Origin: Gnetum montanum
Taxonomy: Eukaryota > Streptophyta > Gnetopsida > Gnetales > Gnetaceae
Assembly: GCA_015680685.1 (NCBI GenBank)
Contig: MNCI01007715.1
Coordinates: forward strand, 166,912 to 230,911
Reading direction: 5' to 3'
Length of the DNA stretch: 64,000 bases
The position numbers and the translations under genes are program-made. A model generated the notes under the pieces. The model had not been told where the DNA came from. It saw nothing but the letters and a program-made list of their open reading frames with translations, and did not search any database. Below are positions 13,265 through 24,926 of this stretch, piece by piece (the stretch's first letter is position 1; every line of letters begins with the position of its first letter).

Positions 13265-13340
13265 GTTGTGTGGGGGTCACCTATTTATAGGTTTGGAAGG
13301 ACACGATATCGTGGCCCTAGTGATGTTGTCCCAACATTAA
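13265..13340 (-). promoter_or_regulatory. Internal LTR-type promoter module
   Basis: On the minus strand a perfect 12-base palindrome CACGATATCGTG (13,302-13,313) lies 11 bases upstream of CTATAAATAG (13,281-13,290). The same order, GATATC box then CTATAAATA, is the promoter layout of the LTRs of elements 1 and 2. It lies about 570 bases upstream of the extra coiled-coil gene, so it could have driven that gene separately. The surrounding bases do not match element 1's own LTR, so it may be a fragment of a different LTR family. Confidence 0.5.
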
Positions 13341-13344
13341 AAAT

Positions 13345-14686
13345 GCTAAATTTTTAAATATTTTCTTGAAATTAATGTTGGAGACTTAGGACATTTAGTG
13401 ATGGTTAGAAGGTTCTAGGGTAATTGAGCTTATTGGGAAGGCATGAATAATGATGATTGAGTATAACTGATCAATAAAACCTTGGGTGCTAAGAAAAAGG
13501 TTATGTAATGGTACACAGGAACATGATTATTTAGAGGGATAGTAGTAGGGAAAGAAAATCGTTCAAAAATTATGCTAAGGGTAAGAAATGGTATGTGTGA
13601 GCTATGTCATAAGTGAGAATTACAAGAGATTATACAAGTGGGTCCTCCCCAAAGTGGGTTCCAACCTATGTTTCCCTTATGTAACCACACTTAAAAGTGT
13701 CCTTGGGAACTGAAAGGGTTAAATGTAATCCACACTAATTCTAAAAAACACACGCATGTAAATATCACTGGAATGAGGTAAGAATTCTATGCTACATGAG
13801 ACATGAGTTACAATTACCTAAACAGCGAGATGAGACAGGTTAGAGAAGGGATCATAGCGATTGGGACATAAGGTAACCAGCCTAGGGTACAATGAATTCT
13901 ACGTGAAAAGCATGATTATCATGTCATTAACCCGTCATTCCAAGATCAGGACCAAGTCCATTCCTCTAAGCAGTGACACCGCATTGTTTCATTCCATGGT
14001 GAACAACTATGAGACTACCAAAACAACAAGGCGTACGATCACTTGGCATTTTGTTCAAGGGAGGAGTGATTTTTGTTTTATGGCACACTTTTTTTTTGAA
14101 GTATACTAAATCTAGAGAATCTGCCATCCTTCAGGCATGGGTACATGTCTTTCTAGTTGGACCCCCTAGAATAGCATTGGACTTTTGAGTGCCCTTTTAA
14201 TTACTCTTACTCCCATTTTTCATTAGATCTACAAGGATCTTAGTACAACCACGTTGCATGATAACCCCCATAGACATTACCAAAGAGAATCCACAAGTCC
14301 CTTTGGTGTCACACCCTAATCATTTCCTTTAGGTCCATCCTTCTTCATTCTAGGTACAATGAACACAAAATTAATTTTTAGTTTTAGGATTGTCAAGAAT
14401 ATCACTGTACCCTCAAATAGAACCTCTTATTTGTAGAGTGAATGAGTGGGTGTAATGGGTTCACTATCCAAATAATTGATCACTCGAGACTTGATAACAT
14501 AGAACACACCTCAACCAATGAGCCACATAAGTGCTTTATTCGTAGATGCGATTATTTACAAAAATGTAAAAAGAAAAGAAGATAAAAAATCATAAAAAGA
14601 TAAAACAAGAAATTGAAAAATGAAAAAATGGAAAACAAAAATTGTAAAATCAAAGAAAATGAAAATAAATTTATTAATCCTAATTG
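13345..14686 (-). other. Element 1 post-gag non-coding region
   Basis: No long frame. In element sense it opens with a T-rich tract (14,530-14,680) like that after gag-pro in element 2 (51,300-51,420). It contains TTTGGGGAGGACCCACT (around 13,635-13,655), also present in element 2 at about 52,413-52,429. These shared blocks show that the two elements descend from a common layout. Confidence 0.55.
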
Positions 14687-16672
14687 TTATTGGAATGGGG
14701 GGTATCCCCCATAACTAAACGGTTGAGCATGGTAAGGATTAATAAAGGGATGATGAGGATTCTTTCGTGTTGGAAGTATTGGAACTTGGTCATACGTACC
14801 CCATTAGTGTCCACACACTTGGTTATAGTAAGCATAGTGGGGAAATTGATACGATGTATTTCTCAAATAACGAGTTGACCTACTATGATATTTAGGATCG
14901 TTATATGGTATGCAAGGATCAGGAGGTTGCCTTCCATGATTGTGTTCATTGGGCCGTCTGGTTGTTGGAGTGTTGATTGGTGGCCCTGATGAAGTAACAT
15001 GAGGCATTGTGTTCGAAGATAAGGCTGCATCATAGTGTTGGACGTGTGTTGTGTTGGAAGATGTAGTGGCCTTGGAATTATGGTGTCCCTTCCTATGGTC
15101 ATGTTTGAAGAAGGGACGCTTTTGATGTTGAGGAGGTTTTTCACTGCTATTGGTAGTAGTAGCACAAGTGACATTCGTGGGTTGTTGTTGTGGTGCAGGC
15201 ACCTTAGGAACAATTGGTGGCAATGTGGAAGGAGGGAAAGAATGAAAATATTGAAGATTAGGAGGAGTATAAGGTGCATAAGGTGGTGGTTGTGTTGGAG
15301 GCATGGGCTGATAGTATTATGGAGAATAGTGAGGTAGTGAGATAGAGTATGTTAGCCCACTTAGGGAAACAAGATGTTGGACTTGATAAGCATTTGGATT
15401 TGGATAATATGAAGGTTTTCTCTAGTTTAGGGGTGGTTTCCCCCACTAATGGGATTGTTGCCACTGTTATTGAACATAGTATCTCTGTACGAACTCTGGA
15501 TGTAGTGTGTTTCCCCAATGCTCATATAAATGTGACATGATTAGACATTGGCCATTGGGCTAGTCGTATAGGCAAATGTTGCATTTATATGTATGATTAA
15601 CAATTGAGCTCTTATTTCCTTCATTCCTTTTTTACGAATGTTTAATGTTTTGTCCTGCTTCTTGGGTTGTCAAAACTCTATCTCCAATAATATTGGCACA
15701 TTCTCCACACTTTTGATATGTCCATTCCAACATCTTATTGATTTTTTCCTCGACTTCCCCTAATGATTGTTGTATCAACAAAGATGGTTCTTTCTCCTTG
15801 TGATAGGTTGATTTCTCCTTTTTATAATCATGGGCCTTTGCTAAGTTGAGATCCTAGTCCCATTGATGTTTTTCAACACTCTCCCATCCAACCATTTCTC
15901 CTTCTTCTTTTGCTACCCACCTAATAAGCTCTTGGACTTGATGGGTTCGTAGTTCATATAGTTGACGTTGGGCATACATCCCCAAGATCTCTCTTGTTGC
16001 ATCACAAAGCCCATCAATGATATGATACATTAACCTTTCATCGGAGAACTCATGGCCTGAGAAGTTGTTTAATAGTGCATAATATCTTTCTAAGGCCATG
16101 TCCAAGGGTTCATGTTGTGCTTGTTTCCACCCTTGGATTTTTTTCCTCAAGGCTAACACTCTTACGTAGGTTTGATATCTTTCATTAAATAACTTTACCA
16201 TTTTTGACCAACATCATATCGAATTTGGTTTTAATGATCTATACCATACTTTCTCTTGGCCAACGAGTTTCATAGGAAAGAGCTTAAGTTTTTGCCAACC
16301 ATTATCAATGTTGTTCCATGCACAGGCATCATAGAAGGCTAGTAAATGTTGATACAGATCTAAGTCATAGCCTCATGAAAAATTAGGGAAGTTGCTTAAA
16401 TTGAGCCTGGGTAGATGGCTCTCTTTACGATGCCTACGAGAGATTCGAATAGCCTCCTGTATTTGCATTAATCTTGTAGTGGCTAGTGGGGGTTCATCGT
16501 CATCCTGTAAGTTATGCTTTCATGCATTGGGATGACATTGCTTTCGTTGATGTTTATAAGAAACCCCCACCTCAGGTTGCATACTCCAATCTTCATTATC
16601 ATATAGTTCGTTGGTTCTCCAATGAACGTCCTCACTAAGTGTGGCATTATCGTGATCTTGTAGGAGAGGCAT
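14687..16672 (-). pseudogene. gag: Element 1 gag, single frame with stops
   Basis: A 662-codon frame from ATG at 16,672 to TAA at 14,687-14,689, without frameshift but with about eleven internal stops. The central block (16,201-15,854) matches the gag of element 2: LFNERYQTY is followed by PLDMALERYYALL, YHIIDGL, LGMYAQ and a LRTHQVQEL helix. This is the capsid-like retrotransposon gag region. Further on, C-x2-C-x3-(stop)-x4-C near 15,555-15,595 is a CCHC zinc knuckle whose His codon is now a stop. The C-terminal 165 residues (15,304-14,804) are rich in Pro, Gln, His and Asn, including PPTQPPPYAPYTPP. The product would have formed the virus-like particle shell and bound RNA. It is not functional now. 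Confidence 0.8.
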
Positions 16673-16786
16673 TGTTGTGTGTGAATTTATGTTTGACTAT
16701 TTATAATTATTTCTTGCTAAAATATATATCGTTAATTTCTATATAGTGACCTTGTATGATATAACTAATCTAGATAACTAGCACCA

Positions 16787-16804
16787 TCCTTGGCAACGGC
16801 ACCA
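16787..16804 (-). promoter_or_regulatory. Element 1 primer binding site (tRNA-Asp type)
   Basis: TGGTGCCGTTGCCAAGGA on the minus strand, one base inside the 5' LTR. It differs from the plant tRNA-Asp-complementary TGGCGCCGTTGCCGGGGA seen in element 2 by three transitions. tRNA-Asp priming is characteristic of Athila/Tat elements. Confidence 0.85.
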
Positions 16805-16805
16805 A

Positions 16806-17639
16806 TGATGAGTGGCGAGGTACCCCTACACTCAACCATATGAATAAGAGCGTTACATGCACGATTTGGTTGAACTCCATAGAAGAACTAGTTGTGGTGC
16901 CTAGATAGTTAGCCTTAGGTCGCATTTCGCTATCTTCCCACCTGGACTCATATTATCTTTATCATGTATGGTTTAGTCCAAAGTGAGGTGTATGATGTGG
17001 TTTCTAATTTAATGCTGCTCCTGAAGGTAGTGGAAAATAAGATTAACTAAGCTAGGAGGAAGGGGTGAGAGAGAATCTAAACTAGCCTAAGTGTGATGAG
17101 CATCCATTCCTTGATTATCCGTATACATATTGGACTTCGTGCATGACTACCACTGGGATTACCAAGTGTAGATCCTAGGTACGCTACTGAGTTACCAAGT
17201 AGTCACACTTAAATGCTCATAATCAAGTCGTACGCATTCTGTGTCTAATAGGAGTTTAAGGGTGAGAGAGATATTAACTAGGAAATTAGTAAATAATAAT
17301 TAATTAAATAATTATTCAAAGTGAATGCTACAATGATGAAGTAATCTTGATCTTTATTTCTGGTCATGTATGTGTCCAAGTATGTCACACTCGAATAAGG
17401 GTTCCATACAATTACAATCACCACACTGCAGGCATACACGGAGTGGAAAGGGAGAAAAAGAAAAGAAACACAAAAACTGAAAACTAACTTACATACTAAT
17501 TCCCTATGTGTGGAACTCATCTGTCTACCTCTTATTTATAGCTGGGGAGATAGGCCGCAATATCGTGTATGCGATATCACGACTTGGGCTGCAATATCAC
17601 GTACGTGATATTGCGGTCGCCCCAAATGATGACTCATCA
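16806..17639 (-). repeat. Element 1 5' LTR
   Basis: In element sense it begins TGATGAGTCATCA at 17,639 and ends CTCATCA at 16,806. The promoter lies at 17,531-17,541 (CTATAAATAAG). Just upstream, two inverted GATATC pairs lie between 17,555 and 17,618, one of them a perfect 24-base palindrome (17,591-17,614). Confidence 0.9.
17591..17614. promoter_or_regulatory. Perfect 24-bp palindrome in LTR U3
   Basis: Twelve bases starting GCAATATCACGT are followed exactly by their reverse complement. The centre reads CACGTACGTG, a double ACGT core of the sort plant bZIP and bHLH factors bind. It lies about 50 bases upstream of the TATA box of the 5' LTR of element 1. Confidence 0.75.
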
Positions 17640-18259
17640 GATGGTAACATGCTTATTTCTTAGTTCAGAAGATATGGATTTATACTTGAGCATGGCTACT
17701 TAATAGGAGGTTAGAATTTTCCACATCTATTAACGCACTTAGAAGCCTACTTTGCAATATGAGAATTGAGGCTTTGGATGATGATTTTTGATCCCTTAGT
17801 ATTAAGGAAAGACTTAAATAAAAATAAAACTATTTAAAAATTTTAATTTCTCATTATTTTCAATGCATAATTAGTAAAGTACAAATGAGATTGTAAATTT
17901 TACAATCACTAAAGCATTGAAAATGAACACCACATATTCTACAACACCTACATTTAAGCACATTAGAAAGGTATTTTCATTACATTAGTTTTACTATAAA
18001 GTACCTTTTTTGAAAATTGTAGGAAGACTATAATGAGAACTAGAGAATAAATAAAATCTACTTAATCTTTTAATTGTAACATTGTATAATAGGAAAACTT
18101 GGATGCTTGTCTTAAATTTTTTCTTCTTTAAAGGTGCAATTGAGATAATGTTGGTAAATCAGAGATACTATAATAGTTACACATTTTGGAAATTGTTTAT
18201 CTTTAAATCTTGTTGTCGAACAATGATGTAATTGTTAACAATGGTGCTATACTATAATT
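17640..18259. other. AT-rich DNA, no gene seen
   Basis: No frame, repeat or RNA gene recognised apart from the target-site base group flanking element 1. Confidence 0.4.
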
Positions 18260-19680
18260 TTGTGTTCTCAAAGAGGAATGTCATCATAAGCAAATAGCAA
18301 GACGAGATCTATCAGAGTGCAAGAGTAAGAAGAGACTAGACAAGAATTGGTTAGACATCAACTGGGCTCTCAAGATATTGCACAAGATACTATTAGAAAG
18401 CAAGAGGAATATCAGCATGCTCAAGATAGAATTTCATGAAAGGAGTAGCAAAAATGTGAGGTGAAACTCATATCAACCCCCTTACATAGTCTAAGAAAAT
18501 TTCATTCCTTGCTATAGCTAGTTTGGCTAGAGATGCTTACCAAGCTTGTTCAACATTATCTTGAGTTCATCAGCACCATATGTCCTAATTATTATGAGGA
18601 GGAGGCATGTCAATTATGTGGCACATCATCAAGGATTACCTAGATTGAAGGTTGTCTAGATTGATTCCACTTTTACACTAATGGAGCAAATCCTAGGGCA
18701 AGTACTCCATATGTCAATTGTTCCACAGAGGAAGTATTCTATGACTACTACTTTAGATAAAATATACAATTATTAAGCAAGGTGCCAAAGGTGGAGACTG
18801 ATGAGATGGGATGACCTTATAGGAACTTTTCCCCAGAACAAAGAGTTCTTATGAGGGTGATTCATACAAACCTCCTAGTTATCACACATCATACTCATGT
18901 GATGTCCTTTACTTTGATGGTCCTAAGGATGAATTTTCATTAAACTAACCCCACATTATACTGATGAGGATGGAGATCCTTCATAGAGATGTAAGTATAG
19001 TATCTTTCCCATTAGCTATGTCTACTCTTTCAAGCATTAGTAAATTTTAGCACCTAAGGTGGATGATAGAGAAGTGCAAGTTTTTGGTGGGGATTAATTG
19101 CCTCATTTGGGATGTGCATTCTACATCCAGCATGTCCCTAGGACACAACTTAATGATCAAATTTGGCTCCTAGGCCTATGTGTTCTAGAAGATGATGGAA
19201 ATACTAGCTGGAATAAGTATTATGAGCACACCAAGTAGACATAGGTTGTTCATGTCCATCTTGACCAAAAAAAATTTTGAAGATGTAGCAGCCATGTTTT
19301 CCTACTTAGAGATAATGCAGGGTAGGTTGATTGTACACATGGATGCCATGGAGTTAGACATGCATTAGTGTTTTGGGCAGTAGAGAGGAGACTTACCTAT
19401 TTTGATATGAATGTTCAAATAACAACAAATTACTCATTTGAATAGTTGTAGGCATTGTAAGGGTCTTCTAGTTTAGGGAAGAGGAAGGACATTTCTAACC
19501 AAGAATTGGTTGGAATGACCACTCCAATTTATGACTTATGGATGGGACCATCAAGAATAGCTAGGGTGGAGGATCATCCAGTAACTGAGGTTGATGATAC
19601 TATCATAGAGACAAATTTTATGGAGACTAATGCTCTGAACCTAGTTGATGACAACAATGTAGTAGGATTTGGCTAGACTC
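18260..19680 (+). pseudogene. Degenerate coding-like region, unrecognised
   Basis: The plus strand has a higher density of open codons than its surroundings, with many stops and shifts of frame. The clearest stretch is about 70 open codons at 19,460-19,675 (beginning GSSSLGKRKDISNQELVG), ending in TAG at 19,674-19,676. Composition is Asp/Glu/Asn-rich near the end. An earlier Gln/Glu/Arg-rich part (18,290-18,460) looks helical. I recognise no domain. It could be the gag or additional gene of another decayed retroelement. Confidence that it was ever coding is moderate; its identity is unknown. Confidence 0.3.
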
Positions 19681-20935
19681 TTGTGTCTATGGATAGAGTC
19701 ATAGTTGACTTTGACTATACTTTTGTTAATATTTTTGAATGTACATGGTCTCTAACTATCACTTTCTTTATTATGAATACCATGAACATATTCATATATT
19801 TGGTGTTGAATTTTGTTATTGTTATTTTCTTTTTCATTTATTACATGATCGAATATAGATTAATCTACTAGATGCTCTCATTTAGACTATTTTTTCTAAG
19901 TTATCTTTGAACCTTCACCCTATGATACAAATTAGTCTACTAGATGTTCTTATTTGATAAGGTTGCTCCTTATATGATGTTCATTTGACACAATCATGAA
20001 TTCATTAATAGGTCAAATTATAATTAGAAAAAGTATAAAAGGCCAAGGTAACTTAACTGAATATATCTAATGTTAGCAAAAGATAAGTGTAATACAATTT
20101 TAATGCTTGAGAAAGAGACAAAAATTTCGTTTAGGTTTGCAAACATTATGAGTGAGTGATAATCAACTGATGATCAAGCTTGTATTCTAAGAGAGTGTAA
20201 GAGTTTGATCGATTAATTGTCTTCTTGAGAGTATGTTTCCTGCCTTTGTACATTGTAATCCATGTCTTTGAGCAAAAATAAAGTTATGTATTTTTTTCTA
20301 GTTCATTTGAGAATTTATATCAATTGCTACACTAACAAATTAGGAAAAACCTTTTTCTTGAAGAACTTTACAATTTTCTTGTAATGTGAAACCAAAAAGA
20401 AAAATAAGAAATAGTGATACCAAATTGCGGGTAGCAATTCACTTGTAATCAAAACTTCACAAGATGTAAAAATAGTGCTAGCATACAAAGATCCACATGT
20501 CACTTGTAATAAAAAACAATGCTACAAAACTATGCATTGCAATGTGGTCACACTTTTCCAATGGCAAAAAATATCTAAAAATAGTGAAAGTTGCATAGAT
20601 TTGCATTGTGAATATATTGCTTCTATCTAAACTATGATTTCATATGAGTTGAAATGGGTAACCTATCTTGCACTTTCTAGGAGATTCCTAAGATAGTGTG
20701 AATTGATTAGAATTTCACTAAAAAAAATTTATTTCTATCTTTGTTGTGATGTCCTACAAGTTGCAATACATCACATAATTTATAGGACTATCAAGAAATA
20801 GTATAGGTTGCATAGAATTACACTTAAAAAAAAAATTTATGTTTTTTACTGCAATGTCTTGCAAGTCATTGTACATCACATAATTTACATAAGCGCTATG
20901 ATGTCTTGCAAGTGTACATCACAGATTACCTTCCA
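19681..20935. other. AT-rich DNA with scattered short motifs
   Basis: No gene. Words such as GCAATGTG and CTTGCAAGT plus TACATCACA recur between 20,400 and 20,930, and similar ones recur at 22,560-23,200 on the far side of the 135-bp array. This hints that array and flanks form one repeat unit. Confidence 0.35.
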
Positions 20936-22015
20936 GAACCCTCAAATTCCAAGCAATTTCTTCTTTTCAAAAGGTTTGAATGCCTTCTAGATGGGACTAT
21001 AGAAGGATGCTACTAGCAATGGCTCCTATTTTAGCTTAAGAAGCATTGTGGATGATATTTTTCTTTTCAAAAGCCTCAAATTGCAAGAAATTATTCCCTT
21101 TTGAAAGGTCTGAACGCCTTCTAGATGGTACTATGAGAGAATGATGACCAAAATGGCTGCTAGTTTACCTTAAGTGGCATTCCAGATAATTTTTTTCTAT
21201 ACCAATGGCCTAAAATACTAACCAATTTTTTCCTACTGAAAGGATTAAATGCCTTTCGTTTGCCACTATAGGAAGGTGCTACTTGCAATGACTTATATTT
21301 TACCTTGTATAGCCTTTTGGATGATTTTCTACGTTTTGGAAGCCTCAAATTCCAAGCAATTATTCCATTCTAGAAGGTTTGAATGCCTTCCAAATGAGAC
21401 TACAGGAGGGTGCTACTCACAATGGCTCCTAGTTTACCATAAGTAGCCTTTCGAATGATTTTCTACCTTGCTAGTGACCTAAAATACCAACAAATTTTTC
21501 CTTGCTAGAAGGACTAAATGCCTTTCGGTTGTTATTGTGGGAAGGTGCTACTCACAATGGTGTGTAGTTTAACTTTAGTGATAGTTTGACTGATTTTCTC
21601 CCTTACAGAAGCCTCAAATTCCAAGCAATTATTTTCCTTTGAAAGGTTTGAATGCCTTCCAAATAGGACTAAGGGAGTGTGTTGCTTGCAATGGCTTCCA
21701 ATTTACCTTAAGCAACCTTCTGGATGATTTTGTGTCTCACTTATGGCCTAAAATACGAACCAATTTTTCCCTAATGGAAGTATTGAATGCCTTCCAATTT
21801 CTACTACTAGAAGGTGCTACCTGTAATGGCTTGCAATTTAACTTGAGCAGCCTTCCAAATGATTTTCTACCTTCTAGAAGCCTTGAATTCGAAGTAATTA
21901 TTTCCTACAAGAAGGTTTGAATACCTTCCTATTAGGACTATAGTATGGTGATACTCATAATGAATTCCAAATTATCTTAATCAGCCTTCCAAATGATTCT
22001 CAACCTTCTAGTTAA
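20936..22015. repeat. Tandem array of eight 135-bp units (A/B dimers)
   Basis: Units begin at about 20,936, 21,073, 21,206, 21,341, 21,476, 21,609, 21,744 and 21,879, spaced 133-137 bases. Most alternate between an A type (GCCTCAAATTCCAAGCAAT) and a B type (GGCCTAAAATACCAACCAAT), giving a 270-bp dimer. The first two units are both A-like. Each unit also carries AAGGTTTGAATGCCTTCC and GGTGCTACTYGCAATGGCT. The period of 135 is 45 codons, so on the plus strand a peptide phrase (GLNAFQ, then CNGFQF and LSNLLDDF) recurs every 45 residues (21,639-21,920 is open for two units). Divergence between units is substantial, so the array is old. Confidence 0.85.
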
Positions 22016-23317
22016 GACTTCATAAAGCTTGTAAACTGCTCTATTTTTAACTTGGCTCCAAGCAACCTCTATTTCCTCTAATACATCAAAAGATGAAGAG
22101 CTCAGTGCTCATGAAAGTTAACAAAAGTTTATAAACAATTAGAGAGTTTCTACTAAAGAATTTGTAAGGGAGGAAATGGATACAGAGTCTTCATAGCTCC
22201 TTTTCTAAGAACCTTTGCATACTATTAAAAAGAATCATTAACCACATGAAATTAGCTACAAGTCAACAACATAAATGTATGAACTCTTCTAATGCATAAT
22301 GAAACCACTCTATCAAATCTAGATTGATATTCTAACATTTCATTATTCAACAAATTAATAGTAAAACCCATAGCTATTTAGTATAGAGATGTGAATGCTC
22401 CCAAAAATTATGAAATAGTATGAGCAATTGCAATGGGAAAAATGAAGAACATAAAATAGTGCTTCAAATTTCTACTTTCATTGCCTCATCCTCAAAATAG
22501 AAAAAAAATGCAATTGTACTAAAACTTACATAATAATCACAATTTCAACTAGAGAATTGAAAAACTTAGTGTGAATGGATTGCAACTATTACTCTATCAT
22601 AGTCTATATTACGATGGACTACAACTTGTAGGTTCCCACATAGTTTCAAAAATGTGTACATTGAAACAAAAAAATAAAAATAAAAATAAAAAGGGTTGTG
22701 CGACAAGACTATAGGTCATATTTCTCTTATAGTTTAGACTTGAGAAGAAGTAGAACAACAAAGAAAATAGAGCTATTCAACCATGATTAGCAAACCATGA
22801 AAAATCACAATGCAAGTTGGATGTGAGTTGCATTATGCTCACATTTTGAGAAGTGTGATTAAACTACAATTTGCAATGTGCTCACACTATAAACCAGAGA
22901 ATAATTCAACATAGTGAAATTAAACTACAAAAATAGTGTGTTTCTTAGTCCTCTACATTCAGGAATGCAATGACATGTGACTTGTAGAACATTGCATTAT
23001 TAAAAATAGTACAATGTACTATGATTTTCATGTCATCATGGTAACACTACGAAGGATGCACATACATGTCTATCATAGCTTCATGTACTCCTACGAGGAC
23101 ATGTGAAATGCATGTTATCGCACTACCACACTACGATTCATTACAAATCTAAGTAACCCACATGTTTTTTCTATGAGGACAATGCGACTAGCAAGAGGTC
23201 ACATAAATATGAAGTTTTAGAATTTTTTAATGAAATTTCATCTTTTTAAAACAACCTTGACTTAAGTTTTTAATTAGGATTCATCTTTGATTCTTCTTAA
23301 ATTTTTAGATTACCTTT
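22016..23317. other. AT-rich DNA, no gene seen
   Basis: No reading frame or RNA gene. Scattered GCAATGTG/CACACT and CATTGCATT words echo the left flank of the 135-bp array. Confidence 0.4.
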
Positions 23318-23322
23318 AGTTA
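23318..23322. repeat. Target-site duplication of element 3 (left)
   Basis: AGTTA directly before the 5' LTR, matched exactly at 45,041-45,045 directly after the 3' LTR. Confidence 0.8.
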
Positions 23323-23536
23323 GGAAACACCACAAAAATTTGCATATTATAGCTAATTCTCATTATGTAGCTTTCATCCCATGAAACCCAAGGCAAAAAT
23401 TCATTGTAAATGTGAAGATTGTAATCCATGGAGGGCAATCTCACATATCCCATACTTTTGGGGCTGAAAATGCCTCATAAATGGTCAAAGCCTCATTCCC
23501 TAAGTAACCAAAGTTACCTAGTGTCTATTTTTGGAC

Positions 23537-23537
23537 N
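23537..23537. other. Assembly gap (single N)
   Basis: At the matching place the 3' LTR (around 43,640-43,680) carries about 40 more bases, so sequence is probably missing here. Confidence 0.8.
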
Positions 23538-23619
23538 AAATGGAAATTTGATGGGTTTTATGGGGTGTATAGAATTTGCTATGCTAGAAACATTTGCAAG
23601 GGTAAATCTCTCATGTCCC

Positions 23620-23795
23620 TAGTGTGGAGAAGTGGGGGGTTTCCCCTCAGCTTGGAAAATTTCCTTCCCAACATGGAGACTACATTTTTAGCATGGAAAC
23701 CTTCCCCCTTAGCATAGACATTTACCCCTAGTGTGGAGGCTCCTCCCCTAGCATGGAAATTACATCCCCCTAGCTTGGAAGCCACAATAGCTAGA
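23620..23795 (+). repeat. U3 subrepeats of about 20-22 bp
   Basis: About seven imperfect units of the form TAGCATGGAAACCTTCCCCC follow each other. The matching block in the 3' LTR is at 43,760-43,925. Such subrepeats often act as promoter modules. Related words (CATGCTAGC, GTGTGGAAA, AGGGGGAAG) recur in the 188-bp array inside the same element. Confidence 0.7.
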
Positions 23796-24907
23796 TTTCA
23801 TCACTTCATGCACTACAATGTTGATCAACCACTTTAGCAAGGATGGTTAAATTCTTAATGTGGAAGATTCATCTCCAAAGTAGAAGGTATTTCCCCATTA
23901 CTATTTATAGTAAATGGAATGGCCATGGGGGAAGGCACTTACCATATATAGCAACCCCCAAATTTGGGCACCCTCTCACTTGCATGAGGCATAAATTTAC
24001 AGTAATTTATCAATCAATTTGCAACCATTGTACAGCCATTTTGTAGCACCATTCATGCCCCAAATCCTATAAAAACTAGCCTTAGATGTCATTTAGGGGT
24101 TTAACAATTTTTGCACATGGTTCAAAAATTTTTTTAATATGGTTTAGCAATGTTTTGATAGACAAACATCTTTGAAATCCTATACTATTGGCATTGGTTA
24201 CACAAAGTTTTACATTGTTTAGGAATTTGTTTATAGTTCTATATCTAAACATTCTCAAGCACTCAGAAGTTCTTACAATTTTTCACACTTGTATCCTCTT
24301 GAACCTAGCATAGAAACCCTATGACATTGTGACATTGTAATCCCCTTTGAGATTTGTGAATTTTCAAGCTCCACCTTGTACTCCTGGGATTTTCAACTCC
24401 TAGCATTGAGCACTTGGGTACCCTGTATTCTTCACACTTCTTAATCCCCACCATAGTTAATGTTACAAATATAAAGTAGTAGCACTAGAGGTTTAATAGC
24501 ATCAAGAGTGGTAGGACATCCAACTCATGGAGTTGACTGCATCGACTTCAATGGACATTGAACCCCCATCCAAGTAAACCCCCTATTTCTCAGTCAAGCA
24601 CCATTTGTACACATTTCTCTACCTTATTCTTTATTCTTTCTCAATAAAGTTTTAAAGTTCTATGTTTTGTGTGAAAAATATATATTTTTATTTTATGTGC
24701 ATTATTTAGATTCATTATCTATTTTAGCATTCTATTTTTATTACCCTATTTTACATCTCATAAGTTCCTGGTTGATCTATTAGACTAGGTAAGGTGCTTT
24801 GAATCCAATTTTTTTAAGGCCCTAGGGATTCACAAGTTGAGGACTGCTATGCACTGAATCCATTAGTTCTTTCCAACAAATCAATTTTTTCAGTTGCAAC
24901 AATTTTC

Positions 24908-24926
24908 TTTGCACTAGAAGAAGGAC
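24908..24926 (+). promoter_or_regulatory. Possible primer binding site of element 3
   Basis: TTTGCACTAGAAGAAGGAC lies six bases after the LTR end and resembles a decayed TTTGGCGCTAGAAGGAGG-type site used by some plant Ty3/gypsy elements, with changes mostly at the former CpG. The priming tRNA cannot be assigned with confidence. Confidence 0.4.

Larger units (their letters stand above)
8965..17639 (-). mobile_element. Element 1: Tat/Athila-type LTR retrotransposon lacking pol
   Basis: An 8.7-kb element transcribed leftward. LTRs of 833-834 bp lie at both ends, a tRNA-Asp-type primer site sits just inside the right LTR and a polypurine tract just inside the left LTR. The flanks AATGG (8,960-8,964) and GATGG (17,640-17,644) look like a 5-bp target duplication with one change. 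Order in element sense: LTR, primer site, gag, non-coding T-rich region, internal promoter-like module, long coiled-coil gene, polypurine tract, LTR. No protease active site, RT, RNase H or integrase motif is visible, so it is best read as non-autonomous. It shares primer site, polypurine tract, gag and a post-gag block with element 2. Confidence 0.85.
23323..24901 (+). repeat. Element 3 5' LTR
   Basis: Begins GGAAACACCACAAAAATT (expected TG start, first base changed) and ends GCAACA. The TATA box TATAAAAA is at 24,068-24,075 and an AATAAA signal at 24,643-24,648 marks the R region. U3 contains a 20-22-bp subrepeat block. It contains the N at 23,537, where bases present in the 3' LTR are missing. 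Confidence 0.9.

Noticed and set aside
15035-15337. 100-codon plus-strand frame
   Set aside because: It is the complement of the Pro/Gln-rich end of element 1 gag; low-complexity codons keep several frames open.
20331-23185. Possible CACTA transposon around the 135-bp array
   Set aside because: CACTAACAAATTAGG at 20,331 and CATAGAAAAAACATGTGGG (minus strand, near 23,170) look vaguely like CACTA ends, and short words recur in both flanks. The ends do not match each other and no 3-bp target duplication is visible.
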